A stretch of DNA of 64,000 nt from assembly GCF_002158995.1 (NCBI RefSeq), contig NZ_LOHF01000025.1, positions 1-64,000 of the forward strand, written 5' to 3'. Both the position numbers and the translations under genes were made by a program. The notes below the pieces were generated by a model, which did not search any database, was not told where the DNA came from, and saw nothing but the letters and a program-made list of their open reading frames with translations. Source of the DNA: Pseudomonas caspiana. GTDB taxonomy: Bacteria; Pseudomonadota; Gammaproteobacteria; Pseudomonadales; Pseudomonadaceae. Below, piece by piece: positions 1-7,544 of the stretch (positions within the stretch are counted from its first letter, which is position 1; each line of letters starts with the position of its first letter).

Positions 1-66
1 CCTCTTCCCGGCTGAAGCCGGTCCCACGTCATCAGTAATTCCTGTGGGATGAATTGCTCCCACAGG
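1..66. repeat. REP-type palindromes at window edge
   Basis: Two short palindromes lie together: one centred on an inverted repeat at 9-20 (cggctgaagccg) and one with arms at 41-49 and 58-66 (cctgtggga / tcccacagg). Read on the minus strand, the 'GTGGGACCGGCTTCAGCCGGG' type core is a motif I associate with Pseudomonas extragenic palindromes. No T-run follows, so a terminator for the adjacent ribH gene is less likely. The element may continue beyond the window edge. Confidence 0.55.
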
Positions 67-84
67 GTTTGTCGCCGATCGCAG

Positions 85-594
85 TTAGCCGACTTTCTTC
101 TGCCCTTCAATACGACGAATCGCACGCACTTTGGCGACGGTATCAGCGCAGGTTTTTGCTGCTTCCTGGCCTTTGTGCAGGAAGTGTTCGAAGAAGAACT
201 TCAGGTGTTCTTCGCCTGCATGGAAGTGGTGAGGGGTCAGTACCACCGAGAACACTGGCACTTCAGTTTCCAGCTGCACTTGCATCAGTGCGCTGACTAC
301 CGATTGGGCGACGAACTCGTGGCGATAGATTCCGCCATCGACAACCAGGGCTGCGCCGACGACGCCTGCGTAACGGCCGCTGTTGGCCAGCAGTTTGGCA
401 TGCAGAGGGATTTCAAAAGCACCGCCGACTTCGAAGAAATCGATGTCTGCTTCGGTGTAGCCGTGGTTAGCCATTTCAGCGATGAAGCCGATTTTGCTCT
501 GATCGACAATATCCTTGTGCCAGCAGGCCTGGATAAAAGCGATGCGCTCGTTTGCGTGGCTTTTGCTTTTGCTGTCGATTGCGGTGGGTTGCAT
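85..594 (-). CDS. ribH: 6,7-dimethyl-8-ribityllumazine synthase (RibH)
   Basis: This enzyme condenses 5-amino-6-ribitylaminouracil with 3,4-dihydroxy-2-butanone 4-phosphate to give lumazine, the penultimate step to riboflavin, in the cytosol. The 169-aa protein has the family order: an N-terminal strand with IAFIQACWHKDIV, the FEVGGAFEIPL phosphate/substrate loop near residues 54-64, and HHFHAGEEH near residues 122-130. The length fits the longer lumazine synthases rather than a standard E. coli-type RibE of about 156 aa, so this may be a RibH2-type paralogue. The gene stands alone, away from the usual ribD-ribE-ribBA-ribH operon. An FMN riboswitch lies at the start of its leader, which supports the assignment and implies repression by FMN. 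The ATG at 594 follows an AGGAGA ribosome binding site. Confidence 0.93.
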   Translation of the reverse strand: MQPTAIDSKSKSHANERIAFIQACWHKDIVDQSKIGFIAEMANHGYTEADIDFFEVGGAFEIPLHAKLLANSGRYAGVVGAALVVDGGIYRHEFVAQSVVSALMQVQLETEVPVFSVVLTPHHFHAGEEHLKFFFEHFLHKGQEAAKTCADTVAKVRAIRRIEGQKKVG

Positions 595-614
595 CTGTTC
601 TGTCTCCTGTCTAT

Positions 615-661
615 AAAAAAACAGGGCGCTTTGGATCGAATGGGAAGGTCAGGCTAAGCCC
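615..661 (-). terminator. Possible riboswitch-controlled terminator in the ribH leader
   Basis: On the minus strand, GGGCTT (658-661 plus 656-657) can pair with AAGCGCCC (624-631, with a two-base bulge), and a run of seven T follows (615-621). It lies between the FMN aptamer and the ribH start, where an expression-platform terminator would be expected. The loop is long and the stem short, so this is tentative. Confidence 0.35.
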
Positions 662-723
662 GGCAGTCAGGTGAACGAAATCCGTTCTTGACGATGCGCG
701 ATGCATTGCGGTGGTGCCAATCC

Positions 724-863
724 CGTTCTCTCTTCATCCGGACTATGACCGTCGGCCCTGGAATCTCACCAGGTCTGCTGACCCTGCGTTTGCAGGCGCT
801 CGCGGGCTAAACGCATTGCGCGTCATTACCGCCGGTGGGGAATTGCACCCCGCCCTGAGAACG
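724..863 (-). promoter_or_regulatory. FMN riboswitch (RFN element)
   Basis: The closing P1 helix is visible as gagaacg (857-863) pairing with cgttctc (724-730). Between them, on the minus strand, lie the hallmark RFN blocks: CAGGGCGGGGTGCAATTCCC, CACCGGCGGTAATGACGC, AGCCCGCGAGCG, GGTCAGCAGA, and the GGTGAGATTCCAGGGCCGAC and GTCATAGTCCGGATG segments. Order and spacing match the six-helix FMN aptamer. It heads the transcript of ribH (start at 594), so FMN binding should lower lumazine synthase expression, by termination or by hiding the ribosome binding site. About 130 nt separate the aptamer from the start codon. Confidence 0.96.
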
Positions 864-1047
864 TTGCCGCTGAAATATTTCCGCGGCGGGCATTTTTTAT
901 CACAGTTTTGCGGAATGTGCTTGGACGTATTCCTACAGTCGTCCTGACTTTTTCTTATAAGTAAGCCTTGGAATTCCACGTCAGCACCTTGATTATTCCT
1001 ACCCGTAACCTCACAACTGAGGTTCGTCTTCTTCAGGGAGCTTTATC
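864..1047. other. Intergenic between the divergent ribH riboswitch and ltaE
   Basis: This stretch must hold the promoters of both divergent transcripts. A GCCGC/GCGGC hairpin (866-870 with 83-87 of the 800s block, i.e. 883-887) with an AAATATTT core is followed on the plus strand by six T (893-898). It looks terminator-like, but no plus-strand gene precedes it. No confident -35/-10 pair was found for either gene. Confidence 0.3.
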
Positions 1048-2052
1048 GTGACGGTTATCGACTTGCGCAGCGACACAGTGACTCAGCCCACTCCCGGAAT
1101 GCGTGCCGCTATGGCGCAGGCGCCTTTGGGGGATGATGTGTATGGCGAAGATCCGACGGTCAATCGTCTTGAAGGCTGGTTGGCGGAACGCCTCGGGTTC
1201 GCCGCTGCCCTTTTCGTTCCGACAGGCACGATGAGCAACCTGCTGGGCTTGATGGCCCATTGTGAGCGTGGCGACGAGTACATCGTCGGTCAGCAGGCTC
1301 ATACCTATAAATATGAAGGTGGCGGCGCGGCCGTCCTTGGTTCCATTCAACCGCAGCCTCTGGAAAATCAGGCTGATGGTTCGCTGGACCTGGATCAAGT
1401 GCTTGCAACCATTAAACCAGACGACTTTCATTTTGCCCGCACCCGTTTGCTCGCACTGGAAAACACCATGCAGGGCAAAGTGCTGCCGTTGAGCTATCTA
1501 GTCGCAGCCCGCAAATTCACGCAAGAACATGGCCTTTCGCTGCATCTGGACGGTGCCCGGCTGTATAACGCCGCCGTGAAGCTGGGTGTTGACGCACGCG
1601 AGATCACTCAGCACTTTGATTCGGTGTCGGTGTGCCTGTCCAAAGGGCTAGGTGCGCCGATTGGCTCAGTGCTGTGCGGCTCTCAGGCATTTATCGACAA
1701 AGCCCGTCGTTTGCGCAAAATGGTCGGCGGCGGTTTGCGTCAGGCCGGGATGCTGGCGGCGGCCGGCCTGTATGCGCTTGAGCATCAGGTTGAGCGACTG
1801 GCTGATGATCATGCCAACGCAGCGTTTTTAGGTGCTGCACTGGCAGAGCTGGGTTATTCGGTTGAGCCGGTGCAGACCAATATGGTTTATGTGCAGATCG
1901 GTGATCGCGCTCAGGCGCTCAAGGCGTTCTGTGCCGAGCGTGGTATTACGCTCAGCGCTGCGCCGCGCTTGCGGATGATCACTCACCTGGATATATCCCG
2001 TCAGCAGCTGGAGAGCGTAATCACAGCATTTGCTGACTTTTCCCGCACTTGA
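1048..2052 (+). CDS. ltaE: Low-specificity L-threonine aldolase (LtaE)
   Basis: This PLP enzyme cleaves L-threonine and L-allo-threonine to glycine and acetaldehyde in the cytosol. The 334-aa product starts with the family hallmark DLRSDTVTQPTPGMR (residues 5-19). It carries the PLP-ring-contacting HLDGAR block (D168, R171) and the Schiff-base lysine K199 in LSKGLGAPIGS. The length equals the usual 330-345 aa. The start is a GTG at 1048 preceded by cagggag at 1034-1040; the next in-frame ATG would remove the conserved DLRSDT segment. It is a single-gene unit between divergent ribH and alaS. The specificity class (low versus L-allo) cannot be fixed from sequence reading alone. Confidence 0.93.
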   Translation: MTVIDLRSDTVTQPTPGMRAAMAQAPLGDDVYGEDPTVNRLEGWLAERLGFAAALFVPTGTMSNLLGLMAHCERGDEYIVGQQAHTYKYEGGGAAVLGSIQPQPLENQADGSLDLDQVLATIKPDDFHFARTRLLALENTMQGKVLPLSYLVAARKFTQEHGLSLHLDGARLYNAAVKLGVDAREITQHFDSVSVCLSKGLGAPIGSVLCGSQAFIDKARRLRKMVGGGLRQAGMLAAAGLYALEHQVERLADDHANAAFLGAALAELGYSVEPVQTNMVYVQIGDRAQALKAFCAERGITLSAAPRLRMITHLDISRQQLESVITAFADFSRT

Positions 2053-2117
2053 GGCGCCGATAGTCCAGTAGCTTTGTTCTATCGTACAAACAGACTGTAC
2101 CGTTGACGCAACGCCTA

Positions 2118-2123
2118 TATAAT
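2118..2123 (+). promoter_or_regulatory. Probable -10 box of the alaS promoter
   Basis: A perfect TATAAT lies 74 nt upstream of the alaS ATG at 2197. The nearby TTGACG (2103-2108) is only 9 nt away, too close to be its -35. At the right distance there is only a poor hexamer. An upstream in-frame ATG (2122) overlaps this box and therefore cannot be the alaS start if the box is used. Confidence 0.4.
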
Positions 2124-2196
2124 GCGGCCCTTTGCCGTCGCTACGTCACATGACGTTTTGCACTTGCCTCTGGCCGCAGTCTCCGTGGAAGAACCT

Positions 2197-4821
2197 ATGA
2201 AAAGCGCAGAAATCCGTGAAGCCTTCCTTGGCTTCTTCGAAGAGCAAGGCCACACCCGTGTCGCCTCCAGCTCCTTGATTCCGGGCAATGACCCGACCCT
2301 GCTGTTTACCAACGCAGGTATGAACCAGTTCAAGGACTGCTTCCTGGGCCAGGAAAAGCGAGCCTATACCCGTGCAGTGACCAGCCAGAAGTGTGTGCGT
2401 GCCGGTGGCAAACACAACGACCTGGAAAACGTCGGCTACACCGCGCGTCACCACACATTCTTCGAAATGCTGGGCAACTTCAGCTTCGGTGATTACTTCA
2501 AGCGTGATGCGATTACCTACGCCTGGACCTTTCTGACCTCGGAAAAATGGCTGAACCTGCCCAAGGACAAACTCTGGGTAACGGTCTACGCCAGCGATGA
2601 CGAGGCTTACGATATCTGGACCAAAGACATCGGCGTACCCGCCGAGCGCATGGTCCGTATCGGTGACAATAAAGGCGCGCCGTATGCGTCCGACAACTTC
2701 TGGACCATGGGCGATACAGGCCCGTGTGGTCCTTGCACCGAGATATTCTTCGATCACGGCCCTGAAATCTGGGGTGGTCCACCGGGCTCGCCGGAAGAAG
2801 ACGGCGACCGTTACATCGAAATCTGGAACAACGTTTTCATGCAGTTCAACCGTACCGCTGACGGTGTGCTGCACCCGCTGCCTGCGCCGTCGGTCGATAC
2901 CGGTATGGGCCTGGAGCGCGTCAGTGCCGTTCTGCAACACGTGAACTCCAACTACGAAATCGACCTGTTCCAGAGCCTGCTGGCGGCTTCGGCCCAAGCG
3001 ATCGGTTGCAGCAACGACGGTCAGGCTTCGTTGAAAGTCGTGGCTGACCACATCCGTTCTTGCGGCTTCCTGATTGCTGATGGTGTGCTGCCTTCCAATG
3101 AAGGTCGCGGTTATGTGCTGCGCCGCATCATTCGTCGTGCCTGCCGTCACGGTAACAAGCTGGGTGCCAAGGGCAGCTTCTTCTACCAGATCGTCGCGGC
3201 GCTGGTGGCCGAGATGGGCACTGCGTTCCCTGAGCTGGTTCAACAGCAGGCGCACATCGAGCGCGTGCTTAAAGCTGAGGAAGAGCAGTTCGCCAAGACG
3301 CTGGAGCAGGGCCTGAAAATCCTCGAGCAGGATCTGGCTGAACTCAAAGGCAGCGTGGTGCCGGGTGACGTGGTGTTCAAACTCTACGACACCTACGGTT
3401 TCCCGATGGATCTGACCGGCGACATCGCTCGCGAGCGCAACCTGACCCTTGATGAGGAAGGTTTCGAGCGCGAGATGGATGCTCAGCGTGTTCGCGCCCG
3501 TTCTGCCAGTTCGTTCGGTATGGACTACAACAGCCTCGTCAAGGTTGATGTGGCGACCGAGTTCACCGGCTACAAGGCAACCCGTGGCGAAGCGAAGATC
3601 GTCGCTCTCTATAAAGAGGGCCAGAAAGTCGAGCAGTTGAACGAAGGTGAAGAGGGCGTTGTAGTCCTCGATACCACGCCGTTCTACGCCGAATCCGGCG
3701 GTCAGATTGGTGACGGCGGCTACCTCAGTGCTGGTGAGGTGCGTTTTGATGTCCGTGACACCACCAAAACCGGTGGCGCGTTCCTGCATCACGGTGTTGT
3801 GGCTTCCGGCACATTGACGGTCGGCGCTTCGGTCAACACCGAAGTCGATGCTGAAGTGCGTAACGCTACGGCGTTGAACCACTCCGCGACTCACTTGCTG
3901 CACGCAGCTTTGCGTCAGGTACTGGGCGAGCACGTCCAGCAGAAAGGTTCTTTGGTCGACAGTCAGCGCCTGCGCTTTGACTTCAGCCATTTTGAGTCGA
4001 TCAAGCCTGAGCAACTTAAAGCGCTGGAAGACATCGTTAACGCCGAAATTCGCAAGAACACCGCAGTCGAGACGGTCGAAACCGACATCGAAACCGCGAA
4101 GGCGCGTGGCGCAATGGCGCTGTTCGGCGAGAAATACGGCGACAGCGTGCGCGTGCTGAGCATGGGTGGCGATTTCTCCGTTGAGCTGTGCGGTGGTATT
4201 CATGCCAATCGCACCGGCGACATCGCGGTATTCAAGATTGTCAGCGAAGGCGGCGTCGCCGCTGGCGTACGACGCATCGAGGCGGTCACCGGCGCAGCGG
4301 CGCTGGGTTACCTCAATGCTGCAGAAGATCAGCTCAAGGAAGCCGCGAGCCTGGTCAAAGGCAACCGCGAGAATCTGTTGGACAAGCTGACGGCTGTCAT
4401 TGAGCGCAACCGTCTGCTGGAAAAACAACTGGAGCAATTGCAGGCCAAGGCGGCCAGCGCAGCGGGCGACGATCTGTCTTCCTCGGCACTGGATGTCAAA
4501 GGCGTGAAAGTGCTGGCCGTGCGCCTGGACGGTCAGGATGGCAAAGCGCTGTTGGCGCTTGTCGATCAGTTGAAGAACAAACTCGGCCGCGCAGTGATCC
4601 TGCTCGGCAGTGTGCATGAAGACAAGGTCGTACTGGTTGCAGGCGTAACCAAGGACCTGACTGGCCAACTCAAAGCCGGTGATTTGATGAAACAGGCCGC
4701 TGCGGCCGTAGGTGGTAAAGGCGGCGGTCGTCCTGACATGGCGCAAGGTGGTGGTGTGGATGCAGGTGCGCTGGATGCAGCGCTGGCATTGACCGTGCCT
4801 TTCGTCGAGCAGGGTATTTAA
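2197..4821 (+). CDS. alaS: Alanyl-tRNA synthetase (AlaS)
   Basis: This class II synthetase charges tRNA-Ala with alanine and edits mischarged Ser/Gly. The 874-aa product matches the approximately 876-aa E. coli enzyme. It begins with the aminoacylation core (EIREAFLGFFEEQGH, then the GMNQFKDCFLG motif region) and has DTGMGLERVSAVLQ at about residue 235. It contains the editing-domain zinc residues HSATH (near residue 565) and CGGIH (near 665), and ends in the glycine-rich C-Ala domain (GGKGGGRPDMAQGGG). The ATG at 2197 has GGAAGAA just upstream and gives the standard MKSAEIREAF start. The frame stays open to 2122, but that ATG overlaps a TATAAT box. alaS is followed by lysC and rsmA on the same strand, the usual Pseudomonas order. 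Confidence 0.97.
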   Translation: MKSAEIREAFLGFFEEQGHTRVASSSLIPGNDPTLLFTNAGMNQFKDCFLGQEKRAYTRAVTSQKCVRAGGKHNDLENVGYTARHHTFFEMLGNFSFGDYFKRDAITYAWTFLTSEKWLNLPKDKLWVTVYASDDEAYDIWTKDIGVPAERMVRIGDNKGAPYASDNFWTMGDTGPCGPCTEIFFDHGPEIWGGPPGSPEEDGDRYIEIWNNVFMQFNRTADGVLHPLPAPSVDTGMGLERVSAVLQHVNSNYEIDLFQSLLAASAQAIGCSNDGQASLKVVADHIRSCGFLIADGVLPSNEGRGYVLRRIIRRACRHGNKLGAKGSFFYQIVAALVAEMGTAFPELVQQQAHIERVLKAEEEQFAKTLEQGLKILEQDLAELKGSVVPGDVVFKLYDTYGFPMDLTGDIARERNLTLDEEGFEREMDAQRVRARSASSFGMDYNSLVKVDVATEFTGYKATRGEAKIVALYKEGQKVEQLNEGEEGVVVLDTTPFYAESGGQIGDGGYLSAGEVRFDVRDTTKTGGAFLHHGVVASGTLTVGASVNTEVDAEVRNATALNHSATHLLHAALRQVLGEHVQQKGSLVDSQRLRFDFSHFESIKPEQLKALEDIVNAEIRKNTAVETVETDIETAKARGAMALFGEKYGDSVRVLSMGGDFSVELCGGIHANRTGDIAVFKIVSEGGVAAGVRRIEAVTGAAALGYLNAAEDQLKEAASLVKGNRENLLDKLTAVIERNRLLEKQLEQLQAKAASAAGDDLSSSALDVKGVKVLAVRLDGQDGKALLALVDQLKNKLGRAVILLGSVHEDKVVLVAGVTKDLTGQLKAGDLMKQAAAAVGGKGGGRPDMAQGGGVDAGALDAALALTVPFVEQGI

Positions 4822-4835
4822 GTCGACCTTCCGTA

Positions 4836-4859
4836 GCTGCCGCGCACTGGTGCGGCAGC
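4836..4859. other. GC-rich hairpin between alaS and lysC
   Basis: A perfect 8-bp inverted repeat (gctgccgc / gcggcagc) lies 15 nt after the alaS stop codon. No T-run follows, so it is not a classical intrinsic terminator. It may stabilise the alaS mRNA 3' end or act as an attenuating structure before lysC. Confidence 0.35.
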
Positions 4860-4917
4860 CCGGCGCTTGGATTTAACGTTTAATGGGCGCCCTCAAGGGG
4901 GCAGAGGCGGCTTTGAG

Positions 4918-6150
4918 ATGGCTTTGATCGTACAGAAATTTGGAGGCACCTCGGTGGGCTCTGTTGAGCGTATCGAGCAGGTTGCCGACAAGGTCAAGAA
5001 ATTCCGTGAGCAGGGCGATGACCTCGTGGTTGTGCTTTCTGCCATGAGTGGCGAAACCAATCGCCTGATCGACCTTGCCAGGCAGATCAGCGATCAACCG
5101 GTTCCTCGCGAGCTGGATGTGATCGTTTCGACGGGTGAGCAGGTGACGATTGCTCTGCTGGCGATGGCGCTGATGAAGCGTGGCGTGCCAGCAGTGTCGT
5201 ACACCGGTAATCAGGTCCGCATCCTGACGGATAGCGCGCATAACAAGGCGCGTATTCTGCAGATTGACGACCAGAAGATTCGTGCTGACCTGAAGGCTGG
5301 CCGTGTCGTTGTGGTCGCCGGTTTCCAGGGTGTGGACGAGAACGGCAATATCACGACCCTGGGTCGTGGTGGTTCGGATACCACCGGCGTGGCGCTGGCT
5401 GCGGCGTTGAAAGCCGATGAGTGCCAGATCTACACCGATGTCGATGGTGTTTACACCACAGATCCACGCGTGGTCTCCCAGGCTCAGCGTCTGGACAAGA
5501 TTACCTTCGAAGAGATGCTGGAAATGGCCAGCCTCGGTTCCAAGGTATTGCAGATTCGCGCGGTGGAGTTTGCCGGCAAGTACAACGTCCCGCTGCGCGT
5601 TTTGCACAGCTTCAAGGAGGGTCCAGGGACCCTCATTACCATTGATGAAGAGGAATCCATGGAACAGCCGATCATTTCCGGCATCGCCTTCAACCGCGAT
5701 GAGGCCAAGCTGACCATCCGTGGCGTGCCAGACACCCCGGGTGTGGCGTTCAAAATTCTCGGGCCGATCAGCGCCGCGAATATCGAAGTCGACATGATCG
5801 TGCAGAACGTTGCGCACGATAACACCACCGACTTCACCTTCACGGTCCACCGCAATGACTACCAGGCTGCCTCGCAGGTACTGGAAAACACCGCGCGTGA
5901 AATCAATGCCCGTGAAGTGATTGGCGACACCAAGATCGCCAAGGTATCGATCGTTGGTGTGGGCATGCGTTCTCATGCCGGTGTTGCCAGCCGTATGTTC
6001 GAATCGCTGGCCAAGGAAAGCATCAACATTCAGATGATCTCGACATCGGAAATCAAGGTTTCGGTGGTGATCGAAGAGAAGTATCTGGAGCTGGCGGTGC
6101 GTGCACTGCACACGGCGTTTGAGCTGGATGCGCCTCGACAGGGCGAGTGA
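4918..6150 (+). CDS. lysC: Aspartokinase (LysC)
   Basis: LysC phosphorylates aspartate, the first step to lysine, threonine, methionine and diaminopimelate. The 410-aa protein starts with the kinase signature ALIVQKFGGTSVG, has the GRGGSDTTGVALAAAL loop near residue 152, and ends with two ACT domains (from about residue 260). These bind lysine/threonine for feedback control. The ATG at 4918 gives the standard N-terminus; the frame is open a further 17 codons upstream without family resemblance. An internal ATG at 5659 (M248) has an AGAAGAGGA Shine-Dalgarno-like stretch four bases before it. It sits where Bacillus and Corynebacterium alpha2beta2 aspartokinases start their beta subunit, so a second, ACT-only product is plausible. 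rsmA follows 166 nt downstream. Confidence 0.96.
   Translation: MALIVQKFGGTSVGSVERIEQVADKVKKFREQGDDLVVVLSAMSGETNRLIDLARQISDQPVPRELDVIVSTGEQVTIALLAMALMKRGVPAVSYTGNQVRILTDSAHNKARILQIDDQKIRADLKAGRVVVVAGFQGVDENGNITTLGRGGSDTTGVALAAALKADECQIYTDVDGVYTTDPRVVSQAQRLDKITFEEMLEMASLGSKVLQIRAVEFAGKYNVPLRVLHSFKEGPGTLITIDEEESMEQPIISGIAFNRDEAKLTIRGVPDTPGVAFKILGPISAANIEVDMIVQNVAHDNTTDFTFTVHRNDYQAASQVLENTAREINAREVIGDTKIAKVSIVGVGMRSHAGVASRMFESLAKESINIQMISTSEIKVSVVIEEKYLELAVRALHTAFELDAPRQGE
5648..6150 (+). other. Candidate internal translation start for the aspartokinase beta (ACT-domain) subunit
   Basis: Within lysC, aagagga (5649-5654) precedes an in-frame ATG at 5659 that would yield a 163-aa protein made only of the two ACT domains. 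Known class II aspartokinases (Bacillus subtilis, Corynebacterium glutamicum) make such a subunit from an in-frame start near residue 247-250. Here the codon is residue 248. This is position and motif evidence only. Confidence 0.5.
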
Positions 6151-6316
6151 TGTATCGGCAGGGGCGCGGTCTGACTGCGCCCTTTGCGTTCTTGCCGGGC
6201 GAAAACTGTTCTTTTACTTTCCCCGGTCGATACTCTGATTACAGCCGCGCTACTCGCGGGTGTCGCGTTCGATTTGCAGACTGTTGTCCCTGAATGTATT
6301 GCGTGAGGAGAAAGGT

Positions 6317-6505
6317 ATGCTGATTCTGACTCGTCGGTGCGCAGAAAGCCTGATCATTGGTGATGGCGAAATCACCGTGACCGTGCTGGGCGTCAAAGGT
6401 AATCAAGTGCGTATCGGTGTCAACGCGCCCAAGGAAGTCGCTGTTCACCGTGAAGAGATTTACCTGCGCATCAAGAAAGAGAAGGACGAAGAACCAAGCC
6501 ATTAA
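6317..6505 (+). CDS. rsmA: Carbon storage regulator RsmA/CsrA
   Basis: This 62-aa RNA-binding homodimer represses translation by binding GGA motifs near ribosome binding sites, and is titrated by small RNAs under Gac control. It has the whole family fold: MLILTRR at the N-terminus (R6/R7 region), GVKGNQVRIGVNAP in the middle, and VAVHREEIYLRI with the RNA-contacting R44 region. The ATG at 6317 has a strong aggag-aaagg ribosome binding site. The upstream frame is open to 6260, but the family always starts at MLILTRR. Its position downstream of lysC and before tRNA-Ser matches other pseudomonads. Confidence 0.97.
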   Translation: MLILTRRCAESLIIGDGEITVTVLGVKGNQVRIGVNAPKEVAVHREEIYLRIKKEKDEEPSH

Positions 6506-6524
6506 TTTTTATTGAATTTTTGGT

Positions 6525-6553
6525 TTGCAAACGGGGAAAAGGGTGGTTATTAT
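6525..6553 (+). promoter_or_regulatory. Sigma70 promoter of tRNA-Ser
   Basis: A -35 box TTGCAA (6525-6530) and a -10 box TATTAT (6548-6553) are separated by 17 nt. The -10 box is followed within 8-12 nt by a GC-rich stretch of the kind seen at stringently controlled stable-RNA promoters, and then by the tRNA at 6568. Confidence 0.6.
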
Positions 6554-6567
6554 ACGCCCCGTGTTGC

Positions 6568-6658
6568 GGAGAGCTGGCCGAGTGGCCGAAGGCGCTCCCC
6601 TGCTAAGGGAGTACACCTCACAAGGGTGTCGGGGGTTCGAATCCCCCGTTCTCCGCCA
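6568..6658 (+). tRNA. tRNA-Ser (anticodon GCU)
   Basis: The 91-nt gene has acceptor arms GGAGAGC / GTTCTCC, a long variable arm typical of class II tRNA, the T-loop GGTTCGAATCC and an encoded CCA end. The anticodon loop CTGCTAA gives GCU, decoding AGC/AGU. Confidence 0.97.
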
Positions 6659-6724
6659 TTATTTGCGTAGTACGTTGTATCTGGCTTTAATCGGTAAGTT
6701 GTTGAATTTACTAGAAAAAAGTTC

Positions 6725-6752
6725 TTGACCAAAAGATTCGACGGCCTATAAT
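6725..6752 (+). promoter_or_regulatory. Sigma70 promoter of the first tRNA-Arg
   Basis: TTGACC (6725-6730) and a perfect TATAAT (6747-6752) are separated by 16 nt, with the tRNA beginning 14 nt after the -10 box. It probably also drives the second tRNA-Arg copy, since no separate promoter is obvious before it. Confidence 0.75.
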
Positions 6753-6766
6753 GCGCGGCAACAAAT

Positions 6767-6843
6767 GCACTCGTAGCTCAGCTGGATAGAGTACTCGGCT
6801 ACGAACCGAGCGGTCACAGGTTCGAATCCTGTCGAGTGCACCA
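6767..6843 (+). tRNA. tRNA-Arg (anticodon ACG), copy 1
   Basis: The 77-nt cloverleaf has acceptor GCACTCG / CGAGTGC, anticodon stem CTCGG/CCGAG with loop CTACGAA (anticodon ACG, edited to ICG in bacteria, reading CGU/CGC/CGA), the T-loop GGTTCGAATCC and an encoded CCA. It is identical to the copy at 6915-6991. Confidence 0.97.
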
Positions 6844-6914
6844 TTTAAAGGTTGTTTGCAGTAATGCGGATAACTTGCTTCAACCAGCGGTGATCTGGTT
6901 TATCAAGCGCTAAT

Positions 6915-6991
6915 GCACTCGTAGCTCAGCTGGATAGAGTACTCGGCTACGAACCGAGCGGTCACAGGTTCGAATCCTGTCGAGTGCACCA
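6915..6991 (+). tRNA. tRNA-Arg (anticodon ACG), copy 2
   Basis: This exact 77-nt duplicate of the tRNA at 6767-6843 is separated from it by 71 nt of unrelated spacer. An intrinsic terminator follows directly (6998-7029), consistent with one dicistronic tRNA transcript. Confidence 0.97.
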
Positions 6992-6997
6992 AACACC

Positions 6998-7029
6998 AAA
7001 AAGCCCGTATCGTCTGATACGGGCTTTTT
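6998..7029. terminator. Bidirectional intrinsic terminator
   Basis: A perfect hairpin AAGCCCGTATC-GTCT-GATACGGGCTT is flanked by an A-run on the left and a T-run on the right. It ends the tRNA-Arg transcript on the plus strand and the convergent gene ending at 7035 on the minus strand. Confidence 0.93.
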
Positions 7030-7034
7030 GCTTT

Positions 7035-7529
7035 CTAGCGTTTACCTTTTACGCAGTCATGCTCGTCGAATGTGACCTGGCTACTGCGGCCTTTCTTCTC
7101 GTTATACACGTATCGCGTCTCTCCATTTCTGCTCACGACCTTGTCGGGGCTGCCCAGCAAGTTCTCTACATCCTTGCGTGTCATGCCGGGTGGCGTTTGC
7201 TGATTGATGATTGCGCGTCGACGCTGTTCGGCACTCAGGCGATTGCCGCATCCGTCGTCACGCTGACCAACAATCACCAGTTCTTTTGGTGGTACTGGCT
7301 TGCGAGCAGATCTATCCGCCTGCTCCGCGCCGGGAAGTAGGGGCGTTGAGCTGCCGGGCGGTGCGTTGTAAGCCTCTTGCCGTCGCATATCCTGTCCGCT
7401 CGGGCAACCGAGGGTGGTGAAGGTGATATTGCCGGTGGCGTCTTCGCAGCGCAGAACGCTGGTCGCTTGAAGCAGGGTGGATGAACAGAGCAGGGCGAAC
7501 CCCAAAAGACAGGCGGGCTTGTGGCGCAT
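7035..7529 (-). CDS. Small secreted protein, DUF4124/SmpA-like
   Basis: This 164-aa protein has a Sec signal peptide (MRHK, then a hydrophobic stretch ending near LLQATS). The following segment VLRCEDATGNITFTTLGCPSG resembles the DUF4124 pattern seen in many small Pseudomonas envelope proteins. The C-terminal half (NQQTPPGMTRKDVENLLGSPDKVVSRNGETRYVYNEKK) has the 'G-M-T-x-x-x-V-x-x-x-L-G-x-P' pattern of SmpA/OmlA-like periplasmic domains, ending in a cysteine-containing tail. The ATG at 7529 is chosen over 7544 because GGAAGA lies 7 nt before it. A function in the periplasm is likely but its role is unknown. It is monocistronic, between convergent tRNA genes and divergent mgtE. Confidence 0.75.
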   Translation of the reverse strand: MRHKPACLLGFALLCSSTLLQATSVLRCEDATGNITFTTLGCPSGQDMRRQEAYNAPPGSSTPLLPGAEQADRSARKPVPPKELVIVGQRDDGCGNRLSAEQRRRAIINQQTPPGMTRKDVENLLGSPDKVVSRNGETRYVYNEKKGRSSQVTFDEHDCVKGKR

Positions 7530-7544
7530 TTTGGCGTCTTCCAT

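Noticed and set aside
2103..2108. TTGACG as -35 box of the alaS promoter
   Set aside because: Only 9 nt from the -10 box, too close for sigma70.
2122..2196. Longer N-terminus for AlaS from ATG 2122
   Set aside because: The ATG overlaps a TATAAT box, and the added residues are absent from the family; ATG 2197 has a ribosome binding site.
2146..4746. 866-codon open frame on the minus strand opposite alaS
   Set aside because: It is a high-GC antisense shadow of a clear alaS gene, with no ribosome binding site and no recognisable protein family.
4873..6111. 412-codon open frame on the minus strand opposite lysC
   Set aside because: Antisense shadow; its residues do not resemble any family and lysC is certain.
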